Positions 54,774 to 63,996 of a stretch of 64,000 bases of DNA are shown piece after piece (the stretch's first letter is position 1; each line of letters opens with the position of its first letter). The notes under the pieces were generated by a model. The model searched no databases. It had not been told where the DNA came from and was given only the letters and a program-made list of their open reading frames with translations. The stretch is taken from assembly GCF_900086595.1 (NCBI RefSeq), contig NZ_LT575472.1, forward strand, positions 2,491,685-2,555,684, written 5' to 3'. The position numbers and the translations under genes were made by a program. The DNA comes from Clostridium nigeriense. Lineage in GTDB: Bacteria; Bacillota; Clostridia; Clostridiales; Clostridiaceae.

Positions 54774-54802
54774 ATTATAGTTTATTTATTAAAATATGTC
54801 AA
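54774..54802 (-). promoter_or_regulatory. Consensus sigma-A promoter of the alaS T-box
   Basis: TTGACA (54797-54802), 17-base spacer, TATAAT (54774-54779): perfect hexamers and spacing. It lies 10 bases before the 3' end of the upstream AI-2E gene. Confidence 0.9.
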
Positions 54803-54811
54803 TTATTTATT

Positions 54812-55843
54812 TTAGAATAAATAATCATTGATGTCCTCATAGATAACTTTAATTATTACAGCAATAGGAACAATTATAATCATTCCAATAAAGCCACCAA
54901 CCTTTTCACCGATTAAAAGCAGTATTATAATAATTATTGGATGCATATTAGTACTATCACCAGTTATTTTAGGTGATAAAATATTTCCTTCTATTTGTTG
55001 TATTATAAATACAACAAATGCCGTCCATAAAGCCTTATTGGGAGATTCCATAAGAGCTACAAAAACAGCAGGTATTCCCCCTATTATTGGACCAAAATAA
55101 GGTACAATATTAAAAATTCCATTAAATATTCCAAGAACAATTGCAAATTTAACATTTAAAATAAGCAAAGCCACAGTAGTTAATACACCAATAATTACAG
55201 ATAAAAGCAACTGACTTATTATATATCTTGATAATACCTTATCTATATGAGTTATTACATTCTTAGCAATTATTCTTTTTTCTGTTGGTAAAATTAATAA
55301 TAGCTTATTAAAAATCAATTCACCATCTACTAAAAAGTAATATGTTACTATTGGAATTATTGCCAATGAAATTAAGCTTTCTAAACAAGATAAAATATTA
55401 TCAAATAAATTATTAGAAAATGTCCTTAAGAAAATATTCATTTCATCTCTGATCCTCATATATATATCTTCAAATAGTGAAATATTATTTAAGTTCATCT
55501 TTTGGGCTAAAGACTCCACATATGAATCTATATTATCTAATATGTTTCCCAAATTATAACTTTCTCTTAATATAGAAGGAATAAGTATATATATAAATAG
55601 TGAGACACCAATTAAAATAGTAAAAATTATAATTATAGAAGATGTTCTTTTTGTAATTTTAATTTTTTCACTAATATTATCTCTTAAGGGTTTTAATGTA
55701 TAAGCAAATATAAAGCTTAAAAATATAATATTAACTATACTATTTAATGTCTTTACTTTTAAGTAAAGTATTATTATTAAAAATATTAACAATAATAATA
55801 TTATATATTTAATTATATTTCTATACTTATTACTTACTAGCAT
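54812..55843 (-). CDS. AI-2E family transporter (YdiK/PerM type)
   Basis: 343-residue membrane protein with about eight helices: a strongly hydrophobic pair near 10-50, a helix near 70-90, a soluble stretch (about 95-150), then helices to the end. FGPIIGGIPAVFVALMESPNKALWTAFVVFIIQQIEGNILSPKITGDSTNMHPIIIIILLLIGEKVGGFIGMIIIVPIAVIIKVI contains the family signature around QQIEGNILSPKI. Substrates vary (AI-2 export, Na+/H+ exchange in some). Overlaps the PRC gene by 7 bases. Confidence 0.9.
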   Translation of the reverse strand: MLVSNKYRNIIKYIILLLLIFLIIILYLKVKTLNSIVNIIFLSFIFAYTLKPLRDNISEKIKITKRTSSIIIIFTILIGVSLFIYILIPSILRESYNLGNILDNIDSYVESLAQKMNLNNISLFEDIYMRIRDEMNIFLRTFSNNLFDNILSCLESLISLAIIPIVTYYFLVDGELIFNKLLLILPTEKRIIAKNVITHIDKVLSRYIISQLLLSVIIGVLTTVALLILNVKFAIVLGIFNGIFNIVPYFGPIIGGIPAVFVALMESPNKALWTAFVVFIIQQIEGNILSPKITGDSTNMHPIIIIILLLIGEKVGGFIGMIIIVPIAVIIKVIYEDINDYLF

Positions 55844-56319
55844 GTTTTTTTCTTTCTTGGCATACTTTGAAATTTAACTTCATTACTACCAAAATACAAA
55901 ATAAAATCTTCTCCTAGTATGCAATCCTTTGGTAATAATATTTCTTTCCCTCTTATTATTCGATCAAATATACCTGAACTTATAATTAATCCCTTAATAG
56001 AAAAATCTTTTTCTTCTATAATTATATCTTCTAGTACTCCTTTAATTATATTATTCCTATCTTTAACATCCATATCCTTTATTGTTTTAAAGGATATTCC
56101 TTCTTTTTTATTTAATTCTTTAATTATAATTACATCTTCTATTGAAATAATATCATTTATTTTTATAAAATTTCTTTTGTTAAAAAGTAAATAGTTTGAA
56201 ATTAAAAAACCTTGAATTCTTCCCTTATTGAAATCTATGTAAATATCCTCAATTACCCCTAAGTACTTCCCCCTTATATCATAAACCTTTAGCAAATAAA
56301 AATCCTTAGTTTTTAACAT
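55837..56319 (-). CDS. PRC-barrel domain protein
   Basis: 160 residues with two PRC-barrel-like halves: first DFYLLKVYDIRGKYLGVIEDIYIDFNKGRIQGFLIS, then FKTIKDMDVKDRNNIIKGVLEDIIIEEKDFSIKGLIIS. Soluble, basic C-terminus PRKKKTC. Overlap with the AI-2E gene suggests a functional link to that membrane protein, but no role is established. Confidence 0.82.
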   Translation of the reverse strand: MLKTKDFYLLKVYDIRGKYLGVIEDIYIDFNKGRIQGFLISNYLLFNKRNFIKINDIISIEDVIIIKELNKKEGISFKTIKDMDVKDRNNIIKGVLEDIIIEEKDFSIKGLIISSGIFDRIIRGKEILLPKDCILGEDFILYFGSNEVKFQSMPRKKKTC

Positions 56320-56370
56320 GCTATTTCTCCCTTCTATAAACCATAGAATTATTATTTCCTAAAGAATAAA

Positions 56371-56404
56371 AAAAATTCCTATATATTAAAATATAGGAAT
56401 TTTT
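56371..56404 (-). terminator. Intrinsic terminator after mnmA
   Basis: AAAAATTCCTATAT (56371-56384) pairs with ATATAGGAATTTTT (56391-56404); T8 on the minus strand. It closes iscR-iscS-iscU-mnmA. Confidence 0.88.
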
Positions 56405-56407
56405 ATT

Positions 56408-57490
56408 TTATAAAATGCTTTCTATTATTCCGCCGCCAACTACAATATTTCCATCATAAAACACTACTGATTGACCTTTAGTAATGGCTCTTTGCTTTTC
56501 CTTAAATGAAACTTTTACTTTTCCATTCTCTAATGGATATATTGTAGCTTCTGAAGGTTTTGCCGAGTACCTTACCTTTGCTTGAATATGCATTTCTTTT
56601 TCTAAATTTTCAAAAGGTATAAAATTAATATCCTTTGCAATTAAATCAGTTTTAAATATATCTTCTTCAGGTCCAATAACAACTTCATTAGTATTAGGAT
56701 TTATATCAGTAACAAAAACTGGTCTTCCTAAAGCTAATCCTAATCCTTTTCTTTGTCCTATAGTATAATATACTATTCCTTTATGTTTACCTAAAACATT
56801 ACCATTTTTATCAACAAAGTTACCTTGCTTAACTTCATTTGGTTTAACTAAAGAAATATATTTTCCATGATTATTATCTGGTATAAAACAAATCTCTTCG
56901 CTATCCTTTTTATTATGAACAGCTAAACCAATTTCCTTTGCAATTTCTCTAATTTTGTCCTTTGTATAGTCTCCACAAGGCATTAAAGTTTGACTTAATT
57001 GTTCTTGAGTAAAATTATATAAAGCATAAGTTTGATCTTTTCTATCATCATCTGCTTTTATTAAAAGGTATCTTCCATCTTCCCCCTTTTCAATTTTTGC
57101 ATAATGACCTGTGGCTACATAATCAGCTCCAATGCCTTTAACTCTTCTTAAAAATTCATCAAACTTTATATGCTTATTACATGCTATACATGGATTAGGA
57201 GTTTTTCCTTCAATATATTCTTGCACAAAGTAATCTATTACTTTTTCCTTGAAAGACTCTTTAAAGTTAAGTACATAAAAAGGGATTCCTATTCTATCAG
57301 CAACCCTTCTTGCATCCTCAACTGATGAAAGAGAACAACAACCGCCTTCTCTTTCAACATAATCCTCATCTTCATCATCAAAATGTTTCATAGTTACGCC
57401 TATTACATCGTAACCTTGTTCTTTTAAAAGGTAGGCAGCAACAGAGCTATCAACTCCACCACTCATACCTACTACAACTTTCTTCTTCAT
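56408..57490 (-). CDS. mnmA: tRNA-specific 2-thiouridylase MnmA
   Basis: Puts sulfur on U34 of tRNA Lys/Glu/Gln using persulfide from a cysteine desulfurase. 360 residues. PP-loop [15 protein letters not shown] (about 8-22), first catalytic Cys in [15 protein letters not shown], second in [16 protein letters not shown], then [16 protein letters not shown] and a C-terminal beta-barrel. Eight bases after iscU, so the sulfur donor IscS is made from the same transcript. Confidence 0.97.
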   Translation of the reverse strand: MKKKVVVGMSGGVDSSVAAYLLKEQGYDVIGVTMKHFDDEDEDYVEREGGCCSLSSVEDARRVADRIGIPFYVLNFKESFKEKVIDYFVQEYIEGKTPNPCIACNKHIKFDEFLRRVKGIGADYVATGHYAKIEKGEDGRYLLIKADDDRKDQTYALYNFTQEQLSQTLMPCGDYTKDKIREIAKEIGLAVHNKKDSEEICFIPDNNHGKYISLVKPNEVKQGNFVDKNGNVLGKHKGIVYYTIGQRKGLGLALGRPVFVTDINPNTNEVVIGPEEDIFKTDLIAKDINFIPFENLEKEMHIQAKVRYSAKPSEATIYPLENGKVKVSFKEKQRAITKGQSVVFYDGNIVVGGGIIESIL

Positions 57491-57498
57491 TTTAATTC

Positions 57499-57930
57499 CT
57501 ACTCTTCGCCATGAACATGATCATGAATATCATCATGCTCTTCAAAATCCCAAAGCTCTAACCCTGAATTTTTTCTATAATCATTAATAGCCTTATGTAT
57601 CGCCTCTTCTGCTAATACAGAACAATGCATTTTTACAGGTGGAAGTCCATCTAAAGCTTCAGCAACAGCTTTATTTGATAATTCCCAAGCTTCTTCTACT
57701 GTTTTTCCTTTGATTAATTCAGTTGCCATTGATGATGAAGCAATAGCAGATCCACATCCAAAGGTTTTAAATTTAACATCCTTAACTATATTATCTTCAA
57801 TTTTTAAATAAACCTTCATTATATCTCCGCATTTAGCGTTACCAACTTCTCCAACGCCATTTGCATCTTCAATTTCTCCTACATTTCTTGGATTTCTAAA
57901 ATGGTCCATTACCTTATCGCTGTACATCAT
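57499..57930 (-). CDS. iscU: Fe-S cluster scaffold IscU/NifU N-terminal type
   Basis: 143-residue scaffold. [40 protein letters not shown] has the first Cys, then [24 protein letters not shown] and the last Cys in [13 protein letters not shown]. Closest to the clostridial/NifU-type IscU; it has a His-rich tail ([12 protein letters not shown]) that may bind metal. The start overlaps iscS by 17 bases. Confidence 0.95.
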   Translation of the reverse strand: MMYSDKVMDHFRNPRNVGEIEDANGVGEVGNAKCGDIMKVYLKIEDNIVKDVKFKTFGCGSAIASSSMATELIKGKTVEEAWELSNKAVAEALDGLPPVKMHCSVLAEEAIHKAINDYRKNSGLELWDFEEHDDIHDHVHGEE

Positions 57931-59113
57931 AGTATTTTTCTCCCTTCTTAATAAAGTCTTCCCATAAAGGAGACATGTTTCTTAATCTTTCAATAATAGG
58001 TGGTACAACTTCTAAAACATAATCTACATCTTCCTCAGTTGATCCATCACCTAAAGTTAATCTTAATGATCCATGAGCTAATTCATGAGGTAATCCTATA
58101 GCTAATAATACATGAGATGGATCTAATGATCCTGAAGTACAAGCACTTCCACTTGAAGCACATACCCCTTCAAAATCTAATGATAAAAGAATTGATTCAC
58201 CTTCTATAAACTCGAAAGTTATATTAGCATTTCCAGGTAATCTTTTATCACCTCTAGGTCCATTTAATCTAGTGTGAGGAACCTTTAATAGTCCATCTAT
58301 TAATTTATCTCTAAGAATAGTTAATTTTTTATTATGCTCTTCTAAGTTCTCTGTAGCTAGTTCTATAGCTTTTCCAAGTCCCACTATTGAAGCTGTATTT
58401 TCTGTTCCAGCCCTTCTAGCTCTTTCTTGACCTCCACCATGAACTAAATTATCTATTCTTACTCCCTTTCTTATATAAAGAGCTCCTATTCCTTTAGGTC
58501 CATAAATTTTATGCCCTGCTAAAGATAACAAATCTATATTCATTTCTTTAACATCAACAGGAATATTTCCTACAGCTTGAACTGCGTCTGTATGGAAAAA
58601 CACTTTTCTTTCCCTACATATTTCTCCTATTTCTTTTATAGGTTGAATAGTTCCAATTTCATTATTAGCAAACATTATTGAAACTAATATTGTCTTATCT
58701 GTAATTGCATTTTTTAGTTCTTCTAAATCTATAAATCCTTCTTTATCTACATTTAAATAAGTTACTTCAAATCCTTGTTTTTCTAAATACTCACAAGTAT
58801 GAAGAACTGCGTGATGTTCAATTTTAGTTGTTATTATGTGATTTCCTTTTTTTCTATGTGCTGATGCAATTCCCTTTATTGCCCAGTTATCAGCTTCTGA
58901 ACCACCACCCGTGAAATAAACCTCATTTAGATCACAGTTAAGTGCTTTGGCTACTCTAGCTCTAGCCTTATCTATAGCCATTTTAGTTTCTCTTGAAATC
59001 CCATAAAAAGATGATGGATTTCCATACTTTTCAGTAAAAAATGGCATCATTTCTTCTAAAACTTCTGGCTTAACATAAGTAGTTGCTGCATAGTCCATAT
59101 ATACGTTTTTCAT
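57914..59113 (-). CDS. iscS: Cysteine desulfurase IscS/NifS
   Basis: PLP enzyme that moves sulfur from Cys to IscU and MnmA. 399 residues. [77 protein letters not shown] (PLP Lys) and the mobile catalytic Cys in [22 protein letters not shown]. The RRAGTEN segment and the long C-terminal loop are normal. Between iscR (2-base gap) and iscU. Confidence 0.97.
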   Translation of the reverse strand: MKNVYMDYAATTYVKPEVLEEMMPFFTEKYGNPSSFYGISRETKMAIDKARARVAKALNCDLNEVYFTGGGSEADNWAIKGIASAHRKKGNHIITTKIEHHAVLHTCEYLEKQGFEVTYLNVDKEGFIDLEELKNAITDKTILVSIMFANNEIGTIQPIKEIGEICRERKVFFHTDAVQAVGNIPVDVKEMNIDLLSLAGHKIYGPKGIGALYIRKGVRIDNLVHGGGQERARRAGTENTASIVGLGKAIELATENLEEHNKKLTILRDKLIDGLLKVPHTRLNGPRGDKRLPGNANITFEFIEGESILLSLDFEGVCASSGSACTSGSLDPSHVLLAIGLPHELAHGSLRLTLGDGSTEEDVDYVLEVVPPIIERLRNMSPLWEDFIKKGEKYYDVQR

Positions 59114-59115
59114 AT

Positions 59116-59568
59116 TTACTCGCTCCTCTTTACAAACTTAATGGATTCACTTTCGTGTTTTAATCTATTATAGTCATCTACAATATCTTGAAGTGTTATA
59201 CTCTCCATTACTTCATCAATGCTGTTTTTTATTTTTTCCCATAACAATCTAGTAGCACAAAAATCTATGTTGTCACATTCAGATCCCTCAATACATTCTG
59301 CTATTTCTACAGGCCCTTCTAAAACATACATAACATCTGCTACTGTTATATCCTTTGGAGCACTATTTAAAACATAACCACCTTGAGCTCCTCTTATACT
59401 TTTAATAAGTTTTGCTTTTCTAAGGGGCGAAAATAATTGTTCTAAATAATATTCAGATATATTTTGCCTTTGAGAGATTGTTTTTATTGAGACGGGGGCA
59501 TCTCCATAGTGCATGGCTAAATCTACCATAGCCTTCACCCCGTATCTACCTTTAGTAGAAAGCTTCAT
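59116..59568 (-). CDS. iscR: Rrf2-family Fe-S regulator IscR
   Basis: 150-residue winged-helix regulator. N-terminal [18 protein letters not shown] and [37 protein letters not shown]; Cys92, Cys98 and Cys104 ([15 protein letters not shown]) match the E. coli IscR cluster ligands in position. It probably represses its own operon when 2Fe-2S is loaded. First gene of iscR-iscS-iscU-mnmA. Confidence 0.94.
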   Translation of the reverse strand: MKLSTKGRYGVKAMVDLAMHYGDAPVSIKTISQRQNISEYYLEQLFSPLRKAKLIKSIRGAQGGYVLNSAPKDITVADVMYVLEGPVEIAECIEGSECDNIDFCATRLLWEKIKNSIDEVMESITLQDIVDDYNRLKHESESIKFVKRSE

Positions 59569-59618
59569 AATTCTTCCCCCTTTTAATGTTGACCATTTTA
59601 CTTGTATTTACTTCATAT

Positions 59619-59647
59619 ATCTTATCAAAACACTCTGATATTGTCAA
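59619..59647 (-). promoter_or_regulatory. Sigma-A promoter of the iscRSU-mnmA operon
   Basis: TTGACA (59642-59647) and TAAGAT (59619-59624), 17-base spacer, about 50 bases before iscR. The leader between promoter and start is the place to look for an IscR site; none is obvious. Confidence 0.7.
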
Positions 59648-59686
59648 TAATATCAATGCCTCTTAAACCCTTCTTTTATGCTAGTT

Positions 59687-60937
59687 TTACAAATTATTTT
59701 TTACATTTTCCCAATAATATTTTATGCTATTTTCATATTTATTATTTTGTGGATTATAGTATTTAGCATCTATTAAATTATCAGGCATATATTGTTGTTT
59801 AATATAATTATTTTCATAGTCATGTGGATATTTATATCCACCCACCCCTAAGCTTTTAGCACCTGAATAGTGAGCATCCTTTAAATGCTTAGGTACATCT
59901 CCTATATTTTTGCTTTCTATATCATTCATAGCTCTTGAAATAGCTAAATATGCACTATTAGACTTAGGTAAAGTTGCAAGATAAATTACAAGTTCTGATA
60001 ATATCAAGGAAGCCTCAGGCAACCCAACCTTTAAAGCAAGTTCAACACCTGAATTAACAACTCCTAATGCATTGGGATGTGCAAGTCCAATATCTTCAGC
60101 TACAATTACACTCAATCTTCTTATTATTGCTTGTAAGTTACCTGACTTTATTAATCTGGCCAAATAATGAACTGCTGCATCTGGATCACTTCCCCTTATG
60201 CTCTTTTGAAGTGCACTTAAAAAATTATAATATTCATCCCCACTTGCATCTGCTCTAATATGTGATTGATTTAACTCTTCAATATATTCTATAGATATTT
60301 TTTTCACTTTACTTAATTGAGAGTTTATAGAAAGTTCTAAAATATTATAGGCTTTTCTATAATCCCCTTGTGATATCTCTGATATATATTTTAAAGCTTC
60401 TTTAGAATATTCAACTTCTATGCCCTCATTAACCAATTTGTTTATAGCTTTTTCTAATCCTTCTATTATTTCATCTATAGAAAGAGACTGAAATTGAAAG
60501 ATATTACATCTACTTAAAATAGCTTTATGAATAGCAAAATAAGGATTTTCAGTTGTACTTGCTATTAATGTAACCCTGCCATTTTCAATAAATTCTAGAA
60601 GAGCTTGTTGTTGTTTTTTGCTAAAATGCTGAAGTTCATCTATATAAATAACAACTCCATTATAATTTAGTAAACTATCTAGGCTTTCTGTTATTTCCTG
60701 TATATCTTTTACAGATGCAGTTGTAGCATTTAACTTATAAAATTTTTTGTCACTATAATTAGCCATAATATTAGCCAAAGTTGTTTTTCCTGTTCCAGGA
60801 GGTCCATATAAAATACAATTTGGAATTCTCTTACTTATAATTAAATTGTACAATGGTTTTCCTTTACCTACTATGTTATTTTGCCCTATAAAATCCTCTA
60901 ACATTTGAGGCCTCATTAATTCTGCTAGCGGCTTCAT
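59687..60937 (-). CDS. rarA: Replication-associated recombination protein RarA (MgsA)
   Basis: AAA+ ATPase acting at stalled forks. About 416 residues. KPLAELMRPQMLEDFIGQNNIVGKGKPL, Walker A GPPGTGKTTLANIMA (about 47-61), IYIDELQHFSKKQQQALLEFIENG (Walker B), STTENPYFAIHKAILSRC (sensor 1), then the tetramerisation domain VGLPEASLILSELVIYLATLPKSN. The start is chosen at ATG by family comparison; a GTG three codons upstream is the alternative. Not linked to the Fe-S operon by a promoter. Confidence 0.94.
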   Translation of the reverse strand: MKPLAELMRPQMLEDFIGQNNIVGKGKPLYNLIISKRIPNCILYGPPGTGKTTLANIMANYSDKKFYKLNATTASVKDIQEITESLDSLLNYNGVVIYIDELQHFSKKQQQALLEFIENGRVTLIASTTENPYFAIHKAILSRCNIFQFQSLSIDEIIEGLEKAINKLVNEGIEVEYSKEALKYISEISQGDYRKAYNILELSINSQLSKVKKISIEYIEELNQSHIRADASGDEYYNFLSALQKSIRGSDPDAAVHYLARLIKSGNLQAIIRRLSVIVAEDIGLAHPNALGVVNSGVELALKVGLPEASLILSELVIYLATLPKSNSAYLAISRAMNDIESKNIGDVPKHLKDAHYSGAKSLGVGGYKYPHDYENNYIKQQYMPDNLIDAKYYNPQNNKYENSIKYYWENVKNNL

Positions 60938-60961
60938 TACCCTCACTCTTTCTCTATTTTT

Positions 60962-61453
60962 TTATTTAAAACCTTCATTTAATTCTTTAGCTTTATCTAA
61001 GCTTTCATATTCTGTGAACCCTTCAATATAAAGTTCACCATTTCTTTCTTTTAATATAACTTCAACTGGTACATCTTCACCAACAACTTCATCACTTAAC
61101 TTTTCATCTTCGTGAGTTTCCAATGCTTTAGCTTCCATGTTTATAATCATGCAAACTACGTACCTAGCATCTTCATTTCTAATACTAACTATACTACTTT
61201 CATATTTCTCAAGATTTAATTCTCCAACGTAAAGAGAATAAAATTCTACATAATTGCATACATAAAAATTCTTTTCACTAATATGTTTTTTCATAGTTTC
61301 ATCATATCCATTTTTATATGATAGTACTAAATCAATAGTCTCTTTGACTTTCTTTTCTTCACTACTTGTTATTCCATTAGAATTCTTAGAACATCCAACT
61401 ACAAGTAATTGAAAACTAATAATTAATATAAAAATTAGAACACCTTTTTTCAT
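60962..61453 (-). CDS. Predicted lipoprotein of unknown function
   Basis: 163 residues. Signal peptide MKKGVLIFILIISFQLL with lipobox VVGC (lipid-linked Cys near 21). The mature part is acidic with an NTF2-like feel (VKETIDLVLSYKNGYDETMKKHI, VCNYVEFYSLYVGELN, VVCMIINMEAKA, VEVILKERNGELYIEGF), but I cannot assign a family. The start is after GGAGGATAGG, four codons inside the longest frame. It is 16-25 bases ahead of rarA. Confidence 0.75.
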   Translation of the reverse strand: MKKGVLIFILIISFQLLVVGCSKNSNGITSSEEKKVKETIDLVLSYKNGYDETMKKHISEKNFYVCNYVEFYSLYVGELNLEKYESSIVSIRNEDARYVVCMIINMEAKALETHEDEKLSDEVVGEDVPVEVILKERNGELYIEGFTEYESLDKAKELNEGFK

Positions 61454-61551
61454 CCTATCCTCCATAAATATATTTTTAGTTTATAAAAATCTTATAAACT
61501 CTCTCTTAAATAATATCACAAAAATATAATTTCTATGTTTAATAAATAAAA

Positions 61552-61616
61552 AAGTATAGAAATATAATATATAGGTTTTCACGCTCTAGTTCACCTAATT
61601 TTATATTTCTATACTT
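61552..61616 (-). terminator. Long hairpin terminator after the ComEC-like gene
   Basis: AAGTATAGAAATATAA (61552-61567) pairs perfectly over 16 bp with 61601-61616; inside is a second stem TAGGT/ACCTA. On the minus strand T6ATTT follows. Larger than the usual terminators of this window. Confidence 0.75.
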
Positions 61617-61631
61617 AAAAACTAATCAAAA

Positions 61632-62558
61632 TTATTTTTCTGTTTTTATTTTTATATTATTCCCATCAGATGTAATAGTTATTTGCCCTTGTTTATCTGT
61701 TCTATATGCTTTTATATTCATTTTATTTATTAAATCTAATGTTTCCCTATGAGGATGCCCATAAGTATTATCTAAACCACAACTAATTATGCCATATTTC
61801 GGAGATACAGCTTCCATAAATTCCTTAGTAGATGAAGTACTAGAACCATGATGTCCAAACTTAATAACATCAGACTTTAAATCATTAGAATATTTATCTA
61901 AAACTTCCCTCTCTACTTCCTTTTCTGCATCACCTGTAAATATAAATGTATTATTACCATAAGTTAATTTCATAATAGGTGAATAGTTATTAAAATCATC
62001 ATAATTTTCATCTATAGGAGAATAAACCTCTATCCTAGCACCTTCCCCTAGCTCAAAACTTGTCCCCTCTTTTATCACTTTTGCCTTTAACCCTTCATTA
62101 CTCACTGCCTTCATCATATTTTCAAAGGTTTTAGTTGTATTAGTTGTTTTTGGCATATAAAAATTTTCCACATTATATCTATCGAATACTTTTGTCATTC
62201 CACCAATATGATCTTCGTGAGGATGTGTTGCTATAACTATTTCAAAATCGTCTATATTTTTATCTTCCAATTGCTTTATTAATTTATCTGAATCACTTCT
62301 TGGACCAGCATCAATAAGTATATCAAAATCATTTACCTTAATGTAAGCCGAATCTCCTTGTCCAACATCTAAATAAGAAATTTCTAAAGTTCCACTTGGT
62401 ATTCCTATATTAGTTTTTGTTATATCCTTCCCAAAGTATAATGAAAAGGCAGCTATAGCTCCAAACAATATAATAGTTAGTAATTGAGCCTTTTTATTTC
62501 CTTTATTTTTTTTCATATTTCTAACAAAGGCTTTTTTTAAGTCATTTTCTTTAGTCAA
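61632..62558 (-). CDS. ComEC/Rec2-like metallo-beta-lactamase protein, membrane-anchored
   Basis: 308 residues. Membrane helix at about 24-42, outside-facing MBL domain: LEISYLDVGQGDSAYIKVNDFDILIDAGP, IATHPHEDHIGGMTKVFDRY (HxHxDH), FIFTGDAEKEVEREVL, IKFGHHGSSTSSTKEFM and SCGLDNTYGHPH. This is the C-terminal domain of ComEC without the channel part; such proteins are widespread in Firmicutes as putative secreted nucleases or hydrolases. TTG start after GGAGGAAA. Monocistronic. Confidence 0.88.
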   Translation of the reverse strand: MTKENDLKKAFVRNMKKNKGNKKAQLLTIILFGAIAAFSLYFGKDITKTNIGIPSGTLEISYLDVGQGDSAYIKVNDFDILIDAGPRSDSDKLIKQLEDKNIDDFEIVIATHPHEDHIGGMTKVFDRYNVENFYMPKTTNTTKTFENMMKAVSNEGLKAKVIKEGTSFELGEGARIEVYSPIDENYDDFNNYSPIMKLTYGNNTFIFTGDAEKEVEREVLDKYSNDLKSDVIKFGHHGSSTSSTKEFMEAVSPKYGIISCGLDNTYGHPHRETLDLINKMNIKAYRTDKQGQITITSDGNNIKIKTEK

Positions 62559-62623
62559 AGTTTTTCCTCCTATTTATTTTTTAGTAATAAATATTATATG
62601 TATTAATTTTAAAAATGTCAAAA

Positions 62624-62649
62624 GGCGCTACATTTTGTCCTGCAGCGCC
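62624..62649 (-). terminator. Terminator after the threonine/serine exporter genes
   Basis: GGCGCT (62624-62629) pairs with AGCGCC (62644-62649); an extra CA/TG pair tightens the loop. The minus strand then reads TTTTGACATTTTT. Confidence 0.75.
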
Positions 62650-62700
62650 CCATAGCCATAGTCAAATAAAAAATATAAATAACTTCTGACTACACTTCTA

Positions 62701-63165
62701 TTATTTGTGGCTTATTATATTTTTATTCACATCTATTTTGATTTTCTTATTTTTTATAACAGTCTTAGTAATTGTAGAAACTAATATTATTCCTAATGCT
62801 AAAGAACCTGCCGATGCTATTGTCTTTATACCTATTTCTAATGATTTCATAACATCACCAGTTATTGCTTCTACCATTGTATAATACATTCCACCACCGG
62901 GTACCAATGGTATTAAAGCAGCAATAACAAAGGTGGTTACAGGAGTTTTTAATATTCTTGCAAATATTTCAGAATATATGCTAAGTGCTAGAGATGCTAA
63001 AAATAATGATGTCGTATCTGTTATTCCTAATTTTAAGGAAAGTTTATAAACAAACCATCCTAAAGCACCACATAATGCTGCAAAAAATAAATTTTTACCT
63101 TTTATATTAAAAACTATTCCAAATGCAAAAGATGATATAAATGCCGCTATAACTTCAATTATCAT
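62701..63165 (-). CDS. Threonine/serine exporter, small subunit (ThrE_2, YjjB-like)
   Basis: 154 residues with five hydrophobic segments: IIEVIAAFISSFAFGIVFNI, NLFFAALCGALGWFVYKL, TFVIAALIPLVPGGGMYYTM and later helices. The PxVPGGG loop is the family mark. I start at MIIEVIAAF after GGGGGAG. Pairs with the YjjP-like gene one base upstream; in ThrE of Corynebacterium these two halves are one protein. Confidence 0.9.
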   Translation of the reverse strand: MIIEVIAAFISSFAFGIVFNIKGKNLFFAALCGALGWFVYKLSLKLGITDTTSLFLASLALSIYSEIFARILKTPVTTFVIAALIPLVPGGGMYYTMVEAITGDVMKSLEIGIKTIASAGSLALGIILVSTITKTVIKNKKIKIDVNKNIISHK

Positions 63166-63166
63166 T

Positions 63167-63931
63167 TTATACTCCCCCAAATATACTTATCCAAAAACTT
63201 AAAACTACACCTGTACCAACTGCTACAGCAATTGCTGTTAGGAAAGCTTCTGCTCCCCTTGCTAATCCTGAAACTAAATCACCAGCTACTGTATCTCTAA
63301 TTGCATTAGTTATAGCAAGACCTGGGACTAAAAGCATTATAGAACCAATAATAACCTTGTCCATATCATTAGCTAAATTAATTTTAATTGATAATATTGC
63401 TAGCAAGGCTAATATTCCAGCTGAAATACTTGTTATAAAAAATGAATTCAAACCCATTTCTTCACATTTTATTGAAACATATTTTACTGCTAGTCCAATT
63501 ATAAAAGCTGCTACTGCATCTTTAATTGAACCTCCAAATAAAAATACAAACCCAAAAGCTCCTATAGCTGAAAATAAAATAGTGGTATTATTTGAATATC
63601 TTTTTTCTTCTTCTATCTCTTTAAGTCTTTTTTTTAGTTCTTCTAAATTTATATTTTCACTATTTAACCTTCTTGCTAAATCATTAACCTTATGAATCTT
63701 TTGTAAATCTACTGATCTATTAGATATCCTTACAACTAAAGATTTAATTATTCCTTTATAAGATACCGAAGCTATTATTACTGTAGGAGTTGCATAACTA
63801 CTAGCTGTATCTACACCTAAGGACATACAAACTCTGTTCATAGTCTCCTCAACTCTATAAGCTTCTGCACCACTTTCTAACATTATCTTTCCTGCATAAG
63901 ATGCCACTTCAAGTATTTCATTTATCTCCAT
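63167..63931 (-). CDS. Threonine/serine exporter, large subunit (ThrE_1/DUF1212, YjjP-like)
   Basis: 254 residues. N-terminal soluble part with MLESGAEAYRVEETMNRVC (conserved acidic motif), then five helices from about residue 117. MLLVPGLAITNAIRDTVAGDLVSGLARGAEAFL is the family signature. Forms an exporter with the following small gene; E. coli YjjPB exports succinate, so the substrate is not fixed. A promoter lies just upstream. Confidence 0.9.
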   Translation of the reverse strand: MEINEILEVASYAGKIMLESGAEAYRVEETMNRVCMSLGVDTASSYATPTVIIASVSYKGIIKSLVVRISNRSVDLQKIHKVNDLARRLNSENINLEELKKRLKEIEEEKRYSNNTTILFSAIGAFGFVFLFGGSIKDAVAAFIIGLAVKYVSIKCEEMGLNSFFITSISAGILALLAILSIKINLANDMDKVIIGSIMLLVPGLAITNAIRDTVAGDLVSGLARGAEAFLTAIAVAVGTGVVLSFWISIFGGV

Positions 63932-63966
63932 TTTTTATCCCTTCTTATAAAAATCAACTGATATTT

Positions 63967-63996
63967 ATTATACAATCATAGCCTTTAGCATGTCTA
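63967..63996 (-). promoter_or_regulatory. Promoter of the threonine/serine exporter genes
   Basis: TAGACA (63991-63996), 18-base spacer, TATAAT (63967-63972) on the minus strand, about 36 bases before the start. Confidence 0.55.
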
